From Planctomycetota bacterium (lineage in GTDB: Bacteria > Planctomycetota > SZUA-567 > JAFGGJ01), in assembly GCA_016930595.1 (NCBI GenBank), contig JAFGGJ010000074.1, positions 1 through 64,000 of the forward strand: 64,000 nt of DNA, given 5' to 3'. Positions 47,746 to 56,548 of this stretch are shown one piece after another. Every line of letters begins with the position of its first letter. The first letter of the stretch is position 1. Position numbers and translations under genes: made by a program. Under the pieces are notes generated by a model. The model saw only the letters and a list, made by a program, of their open reading frames with translations, was not told the DNA's origin and did no database searches.

Positions 47746-48129
47746 TCAGCCGAGCCCTTCCAGTATCACCACCGCCGAAGCCATCGTGCTCTCGTGCGAC
47801 AGCGTCAGGTGCACCGTCACGGCGCCGATTTCCTCGATTACTTCCCGGGCGCGTCCGTCCAGTTCCAGGTACGGTTTCCCCGTCGCCTCCCGGCCGACCG
47901 CCACGTGCCGCCACGACATCCCCCCCGCCAGTCCCAGCCCCGTCGCCTTGAAAAAAGCCTCCTTCGCCGCGATCCTTCCCGCCACCTGCGGTGCCGGGTT
48001 CGTGTGCCTCTTGCAGTATTCAATCTCGGAATCCACGAGTATCCGCCGCAGAAACCTGTCGCCCCAACGCTCCAGGATCTTCCTCACCCTTTCCACTTCC
48101 AGCACGTCTATCCCCACACCGATTATCAT
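47746..48129 (-). CDS. acpS: Holo-ACP synthase
   Basis: A 127-aa phosphopantetheinyl transferase that converts apo-ACP to holo-ACP using CoA. It has the IGVGIDVLEVERV start with the metal-binding Asp, and RIAAKEAFFKATGLGL with the second acidic site, then VHLTLSHE. The ATG overlaps the stop of the lipoyl-domain gene (ATGA). Being the last gene of a four-gene operon with a lipoyl carrier protein is suggestive of a carrier-protein theme but not proof. Confidence 0.95.
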   Translation of the reverse strand: MIIGVGIDVLEVERVRKILERWGDRFLRRILVDSEIEYCKRHTNPAPQVAGRIAAKEAFFKATGLGLAGGMSWRHVAVGREATGKPYLELDGRAREVIEEIGAVTVHLTLSHESTMASAVVILEGLG

Positions 48130-48644
48130 TCCGTCCGCCTCTTCTCCATGTACGCACGCACGTGTTCCTCGCGCACGATCCCTTCCAGCCCCAGCGCTTC
48201 CCTTACCGCAGTCAAGTCGGCGCCTTCGCCCTTGGCGAGCCTCCGCGCACCCGGAGTAGCACGGACCTTCCCGCCGCCGGCAGGCGCCGCCTGCACTTTC
48301 TCTCCGGCGACCTCTTCGCCCGGCACGTCCATATCCATGCCTCCCGGATGAAACTCCGAGAGTATGCGCTGATTCTCCTCCCGCACCCCGTCCACCAGCC
48401 TTCGCTCGTCTTCGGCGCCGGTCGCCATAAGCGCGTAGCCGACCGGGACCTCGTCCTTGTCGCCGGCCAGTACGGCTATCACGCGCCCGGATATCGTACT
48501 CAGGTACTCGAACTCGGCCTTGTCGGTAACCATCTCGAAAACAACGTCCCCCACCTCGATACTGTCCCCCTCGTTGACCAGCGTTCGGACGATTGTCGCG
48601 CTTTCCATGTTTTCGTTGAAACGAGGCAGCCGTTCCGTTTCCAT
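48126..48644 (-). CDS. Stand-alone lipoyl and subunit-binding domain protein
   Basis: A 172-aa protein with a biotinyl/lipoyl domain (about 1-75; the modified Lys is in VTDKAEFEY) and a C-terminal peripheral-subunit-binding domain (ATPGARRLAKGEGADLTAVR). This is the N-terminal half of a 2-oxoacid dehydrogenase E2 without the acyltransferase domain. I start at METERLPRFNEN because its ATG overlaps the upstream stop (TGATG); a longer frame reaches 48758. No E1, E3 or full E2 is nearby. It could be a detached carrier for a distant complex or a relic; all its neighbours being intact argues against a relic. Confidence 0.85.
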   Translation of the reverse strand: METERLPRFNENMESATIVRTLVNEGDSIEVGDVVFEMVTDKAEFEYLSTISGRVIAVLAGDKDEVPVGYALMATGAEDERRLVDGVREENQRILSEFHPGGMDMDVPGEEVAGEKVQAAPAGGGKVRATPGARRLAKGEGADLTAVREALGLEGIVREEHVRAYMEKRRTE

Positions 48645-50158
48645 CAGTCGCTGCCCTGGTCGGGTTTCTGCATCGAGGCCTTCTGCTGGGCGTGTCTTAT
48701 CTGGCGGTTCAGCGACGTCTGGCGCGCCCAGTAGGCCTCCTTCTCCCGCTCGGTGCAAAGCTCTATCGCTTCGTTCATCAGGTCTACCGTCTTGAGATAC
48801 AGGGTTTCCGCCTTCTTGTATTCTTCGTCCTTCATCGCCTGTTCGGCGGCTTTTTCCGTCGATTCAATCCTCTTCATGACCGCCATCAGCTTCTTCTTGT
48901 CCTCAACCCACTGTTTCCACCCGTCAGGCGTCGTGGGACGTTTCCCCGACGCCAGCGCCGAAGCTATCTCCTTCGCCTTGTCGGACACTTCCTTGTCGGC
49001 GTCGAATATGACCGGCAGAAGCACTTCAACGACGGGGTACCTCTCCTCCATTTTCGTCAGTTTCAGGCTCAGGATCGTCCCCAGCGCCTTTATCCTGATC
49101 TCAGGCGTCTCGTCCTTCTTCAGCGCCAGCGCTATCACGTTGTCCTTGGCGGCGCGCAGGTTCAGCGGTCCCACGGTCTTCAGGGTCTTCTCTTTCACCA
49201 TGCTGGACGGTTCCGTCAACAGTCTTCCCGTCGCGGCAAGAGCCACTTTTCCGTCACGGCGGCACATCGCGTTCCATACCACCTCGTGCCTCACGTCCGC
49301 CGACGGGTCGTCCAGCGCTCTTATCAGCAGGTCGCTCGCCGTCGGACTGCCGGACATCGCTATCCCCACGATCGCCTCTTTGCGTACGTCCACCGACGCG
49401 TCCTTCAGAAAAGGCACGAACCCTGCGGCGCCCACTTCCATCGCCAGTTCCCTCTTGGCCAGAGCCCTGAGTATCGTTGCCTTCATCCCCACGTCGTCGG
49501 TCTTTGCCGCTTTGGCAAGGAGAAGCTCCGCCGCCGACGGCACGGCGATCTTCATCAGAGCGTCCGCCGAATTCCTCCTTACCTGGAGGTCCTTGTCGTC
49601 TATCCCCGCGAGCGCCACCTCCGCCGACACCTTGCTTTTCACGGTCAGGTTCGCCGCCACCGTCTGCCTTATCCGCAGGTCTTCGTCCTTGATCAGTAAC
49701 ATCAGGAGCCGCCGGTTCTCTTCGCTGAAATATGCCGTCAGCCCCATCGCACCCGCCAGCCTCTTCTCGGCGCTCTCGTCCTCCGCCCATCCTTCCGCTA
49801 TCCGCCGCACTTTCATCTTCATGTAGTCGGAACTTCCCTGCGGCGCCAGCTTTATCAGCGTTTCCATGTAATCCACCGCCGCCTCGGGCGGGCATTGGCC
49901 GCTTGCGACTACGAGAGGATCCAGCAGTTTCATGCTCCCGATCTCCAGCGCCTTGCCTTTCGCCGCAGCGCGGTCCTCGGCATTAGTGCTCATCAGCCCG
50001 CTTATCGTCGCGGCTTTTTCATACATCGGCAGGACCACCGCTATCAGTATCACGGCTATCACGCCGGCTATCGCTGCGCCTATCACCCAGCCCGGCACGC
50101 CCTTGCTTACCGGCTGGCGCATCCTGCTCGAACGGCGTCCGCTTGTTGTGTTTGCCAA
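48644..50158 (-). CDS. Membrane-anchored HEAT-repeat protein
   Basis: A 504-aa protein with one N-terminal membrane helix (WVIGAAIAGVIAVILIAVVLPM, residues about 23-45) and an extracytoplasmic alpha-solenoid of HEAT-like repeats (e.g. DLRIRQTVAANL, DLQVRRNSADALMKI, SVDVRKEAIVGIAMSG, ADVRHEVVWNAM). A charged coiled-coil end (about 430-504) follows. I start at a TTG seven bases after AAAGGGA, 20 bp after the upstream stop; in-frame codons before it read into that gene. Likely a scaffold for protein assembly; no enzyme motif. Confidence 0.75.
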   Translation of the reverse strand: MANTTSGRRSSRMRQPVSKGVPGWVIGAAIAGVIAVILIAVVLPMYEKAATISGLMSTNAEDRAAAKGKALEIGSMKLLDPLVVASGQCPPEAAVDYMETLIKLAPQGSSDYMKMKVRRIAEGWAEDESAEKRLAGAMGLTAYFSEENRRLLMLLIKDEDLRIRQTVAANLTVKSKVSAEVALAGIDDKDLQVRRNSADALMKIAVPSAAELLLAKAAKTDDVGMKATILRALAKRELAMEVGAAGFVPFLKDASVDVRKEAIVGIAMSGSPTASDLLIRALDDPSADVRHEVVWNAMCRRDGKVALAATGRLLTEPSSMVKEKTLKTVGPLNLRAAKDNVIALALKKDETPEIRIKALGTILSLKLTKMEERYPVVEVLLPVIFDADKEVSDKAKEIASALASGKRPTTPDGWKQWVEDKKKLMAVMKRIESTEKAAEQAMKDEEYKKAETLYLKTVDLMNEAIELCTEREKEAYWARQTSLNRQIRHAQQKASMQKPDQGSD

Positions 50159-50178
50159 GTTGTCATCCCTTTCCGTGC

Positions 50179-51372
50179 CTAGAACTCGATTCGAGCGAAC
50201 AGCTCCGGAGCATGGAACGTTCCGTACATGCATGCCCAGCTCGACGATTCCTGTATCTTGACGTAGTTGTTCCTGCAGAAGTTCACCCGCAGCTCTTTCA
50301 CGTCGTCAAAACTCTTGAGCCCCAGCGTGGCCGCGGGTATTGCTATCTCGGCCGTCCACTGGTTTTTACCCGTCGCCGTCTGCACCTGCCACTCGCCGTT
50401 CCAGCTGTCCTCCTGGTTGCGGGCATCCTGTATGATCCCCTTGCTCGACACCAGCAGGTGGTAGTACGCGTCCTTTTCCGTGGGCGACGTTATAAAGACT
50501 TCCACCGAATCATCCCGCCACACCGGATCGTCGCGGTTCTCGGCGTTTGCCACCAGCTCTTCGGGATTCTCCTGGTAGCACCTGAAAAATACGTACAGTG
50601 CAGAACCGCTCTTCGCCAGGCACACGTCGGTCTGCGGATCCGCCAGCTGCTCTCCGCCTTCCGCAATGAACCCCGTCAACATCGCCGCGTTGCTCTTCCA
50701 CGCCTCTTCCATCGTGCCGTCTATCGTCGGCGGCGTCGTCATGGTCGGCACTCTCGCACTCCGCATGAACTGCACCGCCAGCTGCCTCTGCTGCGATGTC
50801 AACACGTACTCGTTCATCTTCATCGTCGCATTCAGCGTCGGCAGCGGGAACGGGAACGCCTGCCCCGTCCTGGAAAGCGTTATCACCGACGCCACGTGTC
50901 CCTTGCTCCCGGGCTCGATCACCGTCTCGCCCTCGAGCGGCGCAACTTCCCAGGCGTTGCCGACCACGTCCCACTTCACGCTCAGCTTCACCGGCGATGT
51001 CAGCTTGTTCTCGTATTCTATTACGTGGCGCTGCGGGAACTGGTCCAGTGTGTACGTCCTTGACAGCAGCGGGTCCGCCGGGCTCTCCCTAGTTTCCCCT
51101 GCGACAGCGACGGTTTCCACGGCTGGCTTCTCCGCCGCCTCGCCCTCTTCGGCCTCCGATGCTTCGCCTTCGGCGGTTTCCGCCGGAGTAGGGGAGGGCG
51201 CCGCTTCCACGCTGTCCGCAGGCGCCGGCGCTTCCTCGATGACCGTGTCCGCCTCGGCCGGCGTCCGGCTTGCCTCTGTCCCGCCCTTCGATTCGTCCCC
51301 TGACGGAGCACATCCCGCTGCCGCCAGGAATACCGCCATGCCAAGCACCGTCACAAGACATTTCCTCGTCAT
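50179..51372 (-). CDS. Lipoprotein with a CBM9-like domain
   Basis: A 397-aa lipoprotein, first gene of the operon to acpS. The lipobox is L-A-A-A-G-C. A Glu/Ala/Pro-rich linker (about 25-100) follows, then a beta domain (about 105-200) and a CBM9-like domain from about 210: PTIDGTMEEAWKSN, then WRDDSVEVFITSP and WTAEIAIPAATLGL. CBM9-like modules bind sugar ends or lie on cytochromes and periplasmic enzymes. GGAGG lies six bases before the ATG. A cell-surface or periplasmic binding role is inferred. Confidence 0.82.
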   Translation of the reverse strand: MTRKCLVTVLGMAVFLAAAGCAPSGDESKGGTEASRTPAEADTVIEEAPAPADSVEAAPSPTPAETAEGEASEAEEGEAAEKPAVETVAVAGETRESPADPLLSRTYTLDQFPQRHVIEYENKLTSPVKLSVKWDVVGNAWEVAPLEGETVIEPGSKGHVASVITLSRTGQAFPFPLPTLNATMKMNEYVLTSQQRQLAVQFMRSARVPTMTTPPTIDGTMEEAWKSNAAMLTGFIAEGGEQLADPQTDVCLAKSGSALYVFFRCYQENPEELVANAENRDDPVWRDDSVEVFITSPTEKDAYYHLLVSSKGIIQDARNQEDSWNGEWQVQTATGKNQWTAEIAIPAATLGLKSFDDVKELRVNFCRNNYVKIQESSSWACMYGTFHAPELFARIEF

Positions 51373-51479
51373 GATCGTCCTCCGGCAATTCGCCTTTTCA
51401 CTCGACGGATACTTCTCTCACGGGCGCCGGTTCCAGTTTATCCATTCACACCCTTTTGTCCAGTATCCGGGTCTTCTCT

Positions 51480-51506
51480 TGACGCTGCCACGGCCGTGTT
51501 ATCCTT
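51480..51506 (+). promoter_or_regulatory. Weak promoter of the alpha/alpha-barrel gene
   Basis: TTGACG and TATCCT are 15 bp apart (short), about 40 bp before the TTG start. A perfect 10-bp palindrome, CACGGCCGTG (51490-51499), fills the spacer and could be an operator. Confidence 0.4.
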
Positions 51507-51546
51507 TCCATGGTTTCCCCCGCGCTGTTGAGAGGAGAATACCGCC

Positions 51547-52767
51547 TTGTTCGACGCCACCGAATGCTTCACGCTGAAAGAACGTTACCGTTTCTTTCAT
51601 CACTCGCGCCTCGCCGCCGCATGGTTCATGGCCAACCAGAACACCCCCGAACATCCCTGGGGAAACATCCATGACTCCGCAGACCTCGGACGTTTCGTTT
51701 ATGAATACCGCCTGCCGGGCTTCGCGGCACGCGGCGACGGCGTCTGGGGCCAGGCCACCGCCGTCATGGGGCTGCTGGCCCTCCACAAGCGCACCGGCGA
51801 CGCCAGGTATCTCAACAGTGCGCTCCTGGCCGGCGATTACCTCATGACACTCCAGTTCCTCGACCCCAGGGTGCCTTCCAGCGTGGGGGCCTTCAGGGAA
51901 CACAGCCCGCTTACCCCCTGGAGTTACCCGCGCGACGCCGCCACGGGCGTTTTCGGACTCCTCGCTCTCTACAAGTACACCGGCAACGAAGAATATCTCT
52001 ACCGCAGCCGCCTTTTTGCCGATTGGTGGCTCGCCTACGGCACCGACAGCGACAACTGGCCCTACGTTTCCTTCGATATCTCCAAGGGTAGGGGTACCAA
52101 CGTCCGCCACGCGGCCTCAGGCGAAGATGATACGCCGGTCGAATTCGTCAAAGGCGACTGGCAGGCCGGCGCTGGCCTTTTCCTTTTCTACCTGTGGAAA
52201 CTGACCGGCGAAACCCGTTACGTCGACGAAGGCCTCAGGCCCATGCTTGACCGCGCGATAGAGTTCTACGCCCGCAACCCTGTCTCCGACGTCGTGGAAG
52301 GCTTCCACGGTCATGTTGAAGTCTCCTATGGCAACGACGACTTCGCCCTTACCGCCCTCCTGGCCGGCTACCTCGCCTTCGATGACCGCAGGTACCTCGA
52401 CGCCGCTGCCGGGCGCATCGTCTCGACCACTTCCATCATGGACGCTGACGGCAGCTTTCCGAGTTACGGGGGCACCTTTGTCTGCGGCATAAACATGGCC
52501 AACCTGCACGAAATGAACTCCTCCCTGAACCTCGGCCTCGATATCGGCCCCGTCCAGGACTCCATCAGGAAAAACGCCCTCTTCGGCCTGACCCTTCAGG
52601 AACAGACCAACACCGATTACCGCCTTTTCGGCGGATGTTACGGCCAGAACGACTTCGGCGTCGCCAGGGACTGGATCCACCAGCGTTCCACCTCGTACTC
52701 CATTGCCTACTACATGCGCCTTGAAGGGAAAACCGATGTCCCGTATTTCCACTGCCTCCACTGGTAG
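51547..52767 (+). CDS. Alpha/alpha six-barrel protein, glycosidase-like
   Basis: A 406-aa protein made of repeated helical hairpins (e.g. GQATAVMGLLALHKRTGDARYL, TGVFGLLALYKYTGNEEYL, GAGLFLFYLWKLTGETRYV), typical of (alpha/alpha)6 barrels in the six-hairpin glycosidase superfamily. No signal peptide, so probably cytosolic. The start is a TTG eight bases after GAGGAGA. I cannot assign a family or catalytic residue with confidence; a role in degrading imported oligosaccharides would fit the sulfatases to the right. Its stop leads into the dif-like region. Confidence 0.75.
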   Translation: MFDATECFTLKERYRFFHHSRLAAAWFMANQNTPEHPWGNIHDSADLGRFVYEYRLPGFAARGDGVWGQATAVMGLLALHKRTGDARYLNSALLAGDYLMTLQFLDPRVPSSVGAFREHSPLTPWSYPRDAATGVFGLLALYKYTGNEEYLYRSRLFADWWLAYGTDSDNWPYVSFDISKGRGTNVRHAASGEDDTPVEFVKGDWQAGAGLFLFYLWKLTGETRYVDEGLRPMLDRAIEFYARNPVSDVVEGFHGHVEVSYGNDDFALTALLAGYLAFDDRRYLDAAAGRIVSTTSIMDADGSFPSYGGTFVCGINMANLHEMNSSLNLGLDIGPVQDSIRKNALFGLTLQEQTNTDYRLFGGCYGQNDFGVARDWIHQRSTSYSIAYYMRLEGKTDVPYFHCLHW

Positions 52768-52834
52768 CATGTTTCTGCCGGCACACGGGGAGGGTCTTTC
52801 CTCTTTGCGTCGCAATCGGGCGCCCGTACACTTA

Positions 52835-52862
52835 ATGTCTGATAATGTATATTATGTCAGGT
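52835..52862. other. dif-like XerCD recombination site
   Basis: A 28-bp site in a convergent intergenic region. The XerC-type arm is ATGTCTGATAA, the 6-bp centre TGTATA and the XerD-type arm TTATGTCAGGT. The core ATAA-TGTATA-TTATGT is identical to that of E. coli dif (ATAA-TGTATA-TTATGT), the outer parts differ, and the arms form an imperfect palindrome (CTGA...TCAG). dif is where XerC/XerD resolve chromosome dimers near the terminus. No xer genes are in the window. Confidence 0.85.
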
Positions 52863-52876
52863 TCGCTCTCACAACC

Positions 52877-52892
52877 TAACCCGTAAGGGTTA
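52877..52892. terminator. Small hairpin next to dif
   Basis: TAACCC and GGGTTA form a perfect 6-bp stem around GTAA, between the dif-like site and the HAD gene stop. It is not followed by a T-run on either strand, so it may be a weak bidirectional terminator between convergent genes or an accessory structure. Confidence 0.35.
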
Positions 52893-52915
52893 TGTCTGCC
52901 TTCACCCCGAAGTTT

Positions 52916-53629
52916 TCACCCGCAGATGAACTCTGCCGCCTCCTGGCTTTCCTCGAATTCGAAGTCAGCTAATCCCCCCGATCCCTTCCCGCCGCTCCTG
53001 CGGAATGCCGCATCCCATCCGACACCCTTGGCTCCTTTGATATCGCAGCGTATGCTGTCGCCTACGTACAGGATCCTGGCGCCGTCTTTCAGCCGGGCTT
53101 TTTCCAGCGCAATTCCGAATATGCGTGCATCCGGCTTTTCGCACCCCTCGTCGCAGGATATCGTCATTGAATCGAAATACATGCAGATCCCCGCCCCGGA
53201 ATACGCCGTCCGCATCGCGAACTCCGGCCATGCCGTGTTCGCTATCAGACCCACGTATATTCCCGCTTCTTTTATGGATTTCAGCATCTCCGGCACGCCT
53301 TCAAAAAGCCAGTGTTTATACCGGGGACCGGCGTACACCGCGGTCAATACGGCCGTATCTTCGTCCGCAAGCTCTATCTTCAGTTCCCGCACCAGGCTCT
53401 TCATCAATTCGTAAAAACTGTATTTCGCGCCCATTTCCTCCTTCAGGGCTGTTTCAAGCACCCCCAATTTGGCCTCCAGATCCGGCCTTTTCACGTCAAA
53501 TCCATATCCTTTAAGCACGGCTTCCAGCATGAATGGCCTTTTTTTCTCCATTTCACGCGGCGTCGGCGATTCCGTCTCGCTCTTGAAAAGCGTTCCCCCC
53601 GAATCAAAAAACACAGCGTCGTATTTCAT
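52916..53629 (-). CDS. HAD-superfamily hydrolase
   Basis: A 237-aa HAD-fold hydrolase. Motif I is FFDSGGTLF, with the nucleophilic Asp, but the usual second Asp (DxD) is Gly, as in dehalogenase-type and some atypical HADs, so ordinary phosphatase activity is uncertain. A helical cap (about 20-100) follows. Motif II is absent in clear form; the Lys of motif III is in CEKPDARIFGIAL and the acidic motif IV in YVGDSIRCDIKGAKGVG. It is the last gene of the rnpA-to-HAD run and ends 50 bp from dif. Confidence 0.85.
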   Translation of the reverse strand: MKYDAVFFDSGGTLFKSETESPTPREMEKKRPFMLEAVLKGYGFDVKRPDLEAKLGVLETALKEEMGAKYSFYELMKSLVRELKIELADEDTAVLTAVYAGPRYKHWLFEGVPEMLKSIKEAGIYVGLIANTAWPEFAMRTAYSGAGICMYFDSMTISCDEGCEKPDARIFGIALEKARLKDGARILYVGDSIRCDIKGAKGVGWDAAFRRSGGKGSGGLADFEFEESQEAAEFICG

Positions 53630-53644
53630 GCTTTTTAATCCCCG

Positions 53645-54367
53645 TCAGATATCAAGGTCTATCCACACCGGCAGGTGGTCCGAAAGATACCGGCCGTCAT
53701 CCACGGTGAAATCTCCCGCCTCCGCAACGCAATAGTGCCTCAGCGATCCCAGCAGCCTCTCGTGCACGAATATATAATCCCCACGACCGGTCCCTTCGGC
53801 CCCGGTTGCAATCGCACCCATCCCGAAAACCTCCGCGCTGTCCCGGAAGCCTCTTTCCACCCAGAAATTGCCCACCGGCCCACCAGGTTTTTCGTTCATG
53901 TCCCCTGCACCGATGGACACATTATCGGACGTTGTAAATATGTTTTTCAACTCCTCTGTCCGCAGCGACGCGGCTTCTTCCGCCCCAACCTGCCGCCCGG
54001 AAGGAAGATGGATGTTCGCTATCGTAACCCCTTGCACGTCAACTACTTGAAACGCCCTCTGCGGCCTTGCGGCCAGGTCCGGAGTGTGCGCCAGGACTCT
54101 CATGCGATGCTTTGACATTACCGCCGTCCCGTATTGAGGATAATGCGCCCCCGGCGAGTAGTGCGTGTGCGGATGTTGTGGGAATTCTTCGGCCGCGACC
54201 TTCATCGCCTCCGCCGACTGTATTTCCTGCAGGCAGATTACATCCGGCTCGATTCGCTTCAGGAACCCGGCCAGTTCATGCAGGATGCGCCTGTCCGGCA
54301 GCCCCGGATTCGTACCGGTGAACGCCGACCCCTGCAGCCAGTAGGCGTTTTGCGTCAGTATCCGCAT
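53645..54367 (-). CDS. Endonuclease/exonuclease/phosphatase family protein
   Basis: A 240-aa cytosolic member of the EEP (exonuclease III/DNase I-like) superfamily. It has ILTQNAYWL at the N-terminus, the metal-binding Glu in VICLQEIQ, ANIHLPSG, a GAGDMNEKPG motif (Asp-x-Asn) and SDHLPVWIDLDI at the end, all signatures of the fold. Members hydrolyse phosphodiesters in nucleic acids, lipids or sugar phosphates, and the substrate here is unknown. It is 15 bp upstream of the HAD gene and shares its run. Confidence 0.88.
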   Translation of the reverse strand: MRILTQNAYWLQGSAFTGTNPGLPDRRILHELAGFLKRIEPDVICLQEIQSAEAMKVAAEEFPQHPHTHYSPGAHYPQYGTAVMSKHRMRVLAHTPDLAARPQRAFQVVDVQGVTIANIHLPSGRQVGAEEAASLRTEELKNIFTTSDNVSIGAGDMNEKPGGPVGNFWVERGFRDSAEVFGMGAIATGAEGTGRGDYIFVHERLLGSLRHYCVAEAGDFTVDDGRYLSDHLPVWIDLDI

Positions 54368-54443
54368 GTGGCTCGCCTGTCCGAATCCCGGCCCGGCACG
54401 CCCCGCATGGATTGCTTCCCGGCCTCCCCTGCTCTTCTCCCGG

Positions 54444-54462
54444 GGCGCCGCCGGGCGGCGCC
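54444..54462 (-). terminator. Strong hairpin after yidC
   Basis: GGCGCCG and CGGCGCC form a perfect 7-bp GC stem around a 5-nt loop, extendable to a near-perfect palindrome. It lies about 14 bp past the yidC stop but is not followed by a T-run. It may limit read-through into the EEP gene. Confidence 0.5.
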
Positions 54463-54475
54463 GCAGGACCGGATG

Positions 54476-56521
54476 TTACTGGTTCTGCCGGCGTTTCTTC
54501 CGCTCGTCGCGCTTCTGCCGCTCACGCTCATCGCGCTTCTTTTGCCTGTCCCACGCGGTCTCCCTGTCGCCGCCGGCGTCCAAAGATTCCCCCGCCGGGA
54601 TTCCCGCGGCCTCCTTCATAGCGAGGATCGCAGGGTCGCCGGCAAGCTGCCGCCTGATGAGCCACTGCTCCCCCAGCGTCATGGCGTTGGACACCACGAA
54701 ATACAGCACCAGCCCCGAAGGCATGCTGTAGAAGATGAAAAAGAACATTACCGGCATCAGCATCATCATTTTCCGCTGTTGCTGCTGCTGCGGGTCGTTC
54801 GACTTCGGCTGCAGTTTCTGCTGTATGAATATCAGCGCCATGTACAGGATCGGCAGCAGGTTGAACGTCGTCCACTGGAAGTACGGTACCGTGAACGGAA
54901 GGTTGAAGAGCTCGTCCGGCTTCGTCAGGTCGTCTATCCACAGAAACCCTTTCTGCCTCAGCTCAAAGGCGGTCCTCAGGGCCCCGTACAACGCAACGAA
55001 CATCGGCAGCTGCACCAGCATCGGCAGGCATCCGCCCAGCGGGCTGACGCCGTGCTTGCGGTAGAGTTCCATCGTTTCGGCGTTCATCCGCCGCATCGCT
55101 TCCGTCGAATTGTCCGCCTTGTAACGCGCCTTTATCTCCGCTATCTTCGGCGCCAGCACCTGCATCTTGTGCATGCTTACCCCAGACTTCCTCGTCATCG
55201 GGTGCAGCGCCACCTTCACCACGAGCGTCAGCATCGTTATCGCTATCCCGTAGCTGGGTATCAGCCGGGCAAAGAAATTCAGCACGTACACGAGTATCGC
55301 GCTCAGCCAGTCGAACTTGGAGAAGAATCCCCACCCGTACACCACTATGTCGTCGAAATCGTGGTCCCGCCCGTCTTCTGTTACGCTTGCCTCCGCCAGC
55401 AGTTGACCGCTCTTGGGGCCGGCATACACCAGGTACGACAGTTCCCTCGTGTCATCCGGCGCCACGTTCCCAAGGTCGCCTTTCACGTACAGCGCCAGGT
55501 TGGGGATGAGGTAATGAGGCGTCTCAACCAGTATTTCCGGCGTCGGCGCCACCGGCGACACGTACATCGCGGTCACCGGCCCGTCCGGAGCGGTGATCGC
55601 CGTAAAGTACCGGTTGGTCAGCCCCTCCCATTCGTTCACGATGCTCGACATCCGCAGTTCGTCGGCCTTCATGTCCGATGCCTTCGCCGAATTTATCTTG
55701 CTCAGCATCAGGTCCGCCGTGTCGCTTTCCCTCCCCGCCAGCACCGCCTGCATGATGAAGAACCTGTTCGGCACGTCGTCCGGCAGGATGCCGGGCAGCG
55801 TCAGCATCGTGTAGCCCCCGGTCCGAGCCTTCCCAGACGCGTTCTCTATCCGCACGTTCACGGTGAACACGAGGCCGCTCGCCGGGAACACGTACTCCTT
55901 CGTGACCTTCCAGCCCCCCTTCGCCGCGGACATCACCACCTTTGTCCCTGATTCGCCGGTCGCCCTGGACTCGACCTTCCAGTTCCAGTAGGCAAAATCG
56001 TTCGGCTCGTCCAGGGAAAGCATGAACCCGTTCTCCGCCTCCCCCTGCTCCGTCCGTTTCAGCGTTCCAACTATGGGCAGGGACGCGGGGTCGTCGGGCG
56101 TAAAATGATAATTCCGCAGTCGCAGGCTCTTCAGGCACCCGCCCCTGCTTGCGAGTACGACTTCGAACTCTTCCGTCTCGAACGTTATGTCGGGAACCGC
56201 CGCCGGCTCGATTTCCGCTCCCGCTTCCGGCCCGTCCCCGCCGGCAGGCCCTTCTTCAGGTTCTTCCCCCTCTTCCTCGCCAGGCCCCGCCGGCTCTTCT
56301 TCGCCCGCCACCGGCCCTCCTGCAGGCTCAGGCCGTCCCGCGGCTTCCTCCCCGGGTTCTTCCACGGCTCCGCCCGCCTCGGCGCCGCCCGTGGCCGGCG
56401 GCGGAGCCGCAAACCGCGGCCCGATGTACTTTCCCCACAGGAGCAGCACCAGCAGCGCCCCCGCCAGGCCGGCCATCTGCGACCATCCGAACGTCTTCGC
56501 CTTGGGCTCGTAGAATTCCAT
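54476..56521 (-). CDS. yidC: YidC membrane protein insertase
   Basis: A 681-aa inner-membrane insertase, working alone or with SecYEG. The N-terminal helix is AGLAGALLVLLLWGKYI; a long Glu/Pro/Gly-rich linker (about 38-110) follows, then the periplasmic beta-supersandwich domain (about 110-380) and the conserved five-helix Oxa1 core (GIAITMLTLVVKVALHPMTRKS, SPLGGCLPMLVQLPMFVALY, YSMPSGLVLYFVVSN). In the first core helix the usual conserved Arg is Lys (VVKVAL). The acidic linker and the basic tail are unusually long. It is linked to yidD and rnpA as in most bacteria. Confidence 0.97.
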   Translation of the reverse strand: MEFYEPKAKTFGWSQMAGLAGALLVLLLWGKYIGPRFAAPPPATGGAEAGGAVEEPGEEAAGRPEPAGGPVAGEEEPAGPGEEEGEEPEEGPAGGDGPEAGAEIEPAAVPDITFETEEFEVVLASRGGCLKSLRLRNYHFTPDDPASLPIVGTLKRTEQGEAENGFMLSLDEPNDFAYWNWKVESRATGESGTKVVMSAAKGGWKVTKEYVFPASGLVFTVNVRIENASGKARTGGYTMLTLPGILPDDVPNRFFIMQAVLAGRESDTADLMLSKINSAKASDMKADELRMSSIVNEWEGLTNRYFTAITAPDGPVTAMYVSPVAPTPEILVETPHYLIPNLALYVKGDLGNVAPDDTRELSYLVYAGPKSGQLLAEASVTEDGRDHDFDDIVVYGWGFFSKFDWLSAILVYVLNFFARLIPSYGIAITMLTLVVKVALHPMTRKSGVSMHKMQVLAPKIAEIKARYKADNSTEAMRRMNAETMELYRKHGVSPLGGCLPMLVQLPMFVALYGALRTAFELRQKGFLWIDDLTKPDELFNLPFTVPYFQWTTFNLLPILYMALIFIQQKLQPKSNDPQQQQQRKMMMLMPVMFFFIFYSMPSGLVLYFVVSNAMTLGEQWLIRRQLAGDPAILAMKEAAGIPAGESLDAGGDRETAWDRQKKRDERERQKRDERKKRRQNQ

Positions 56522-56548
56522 CGTCCCTCACGTCGCCTGCTGATACAT

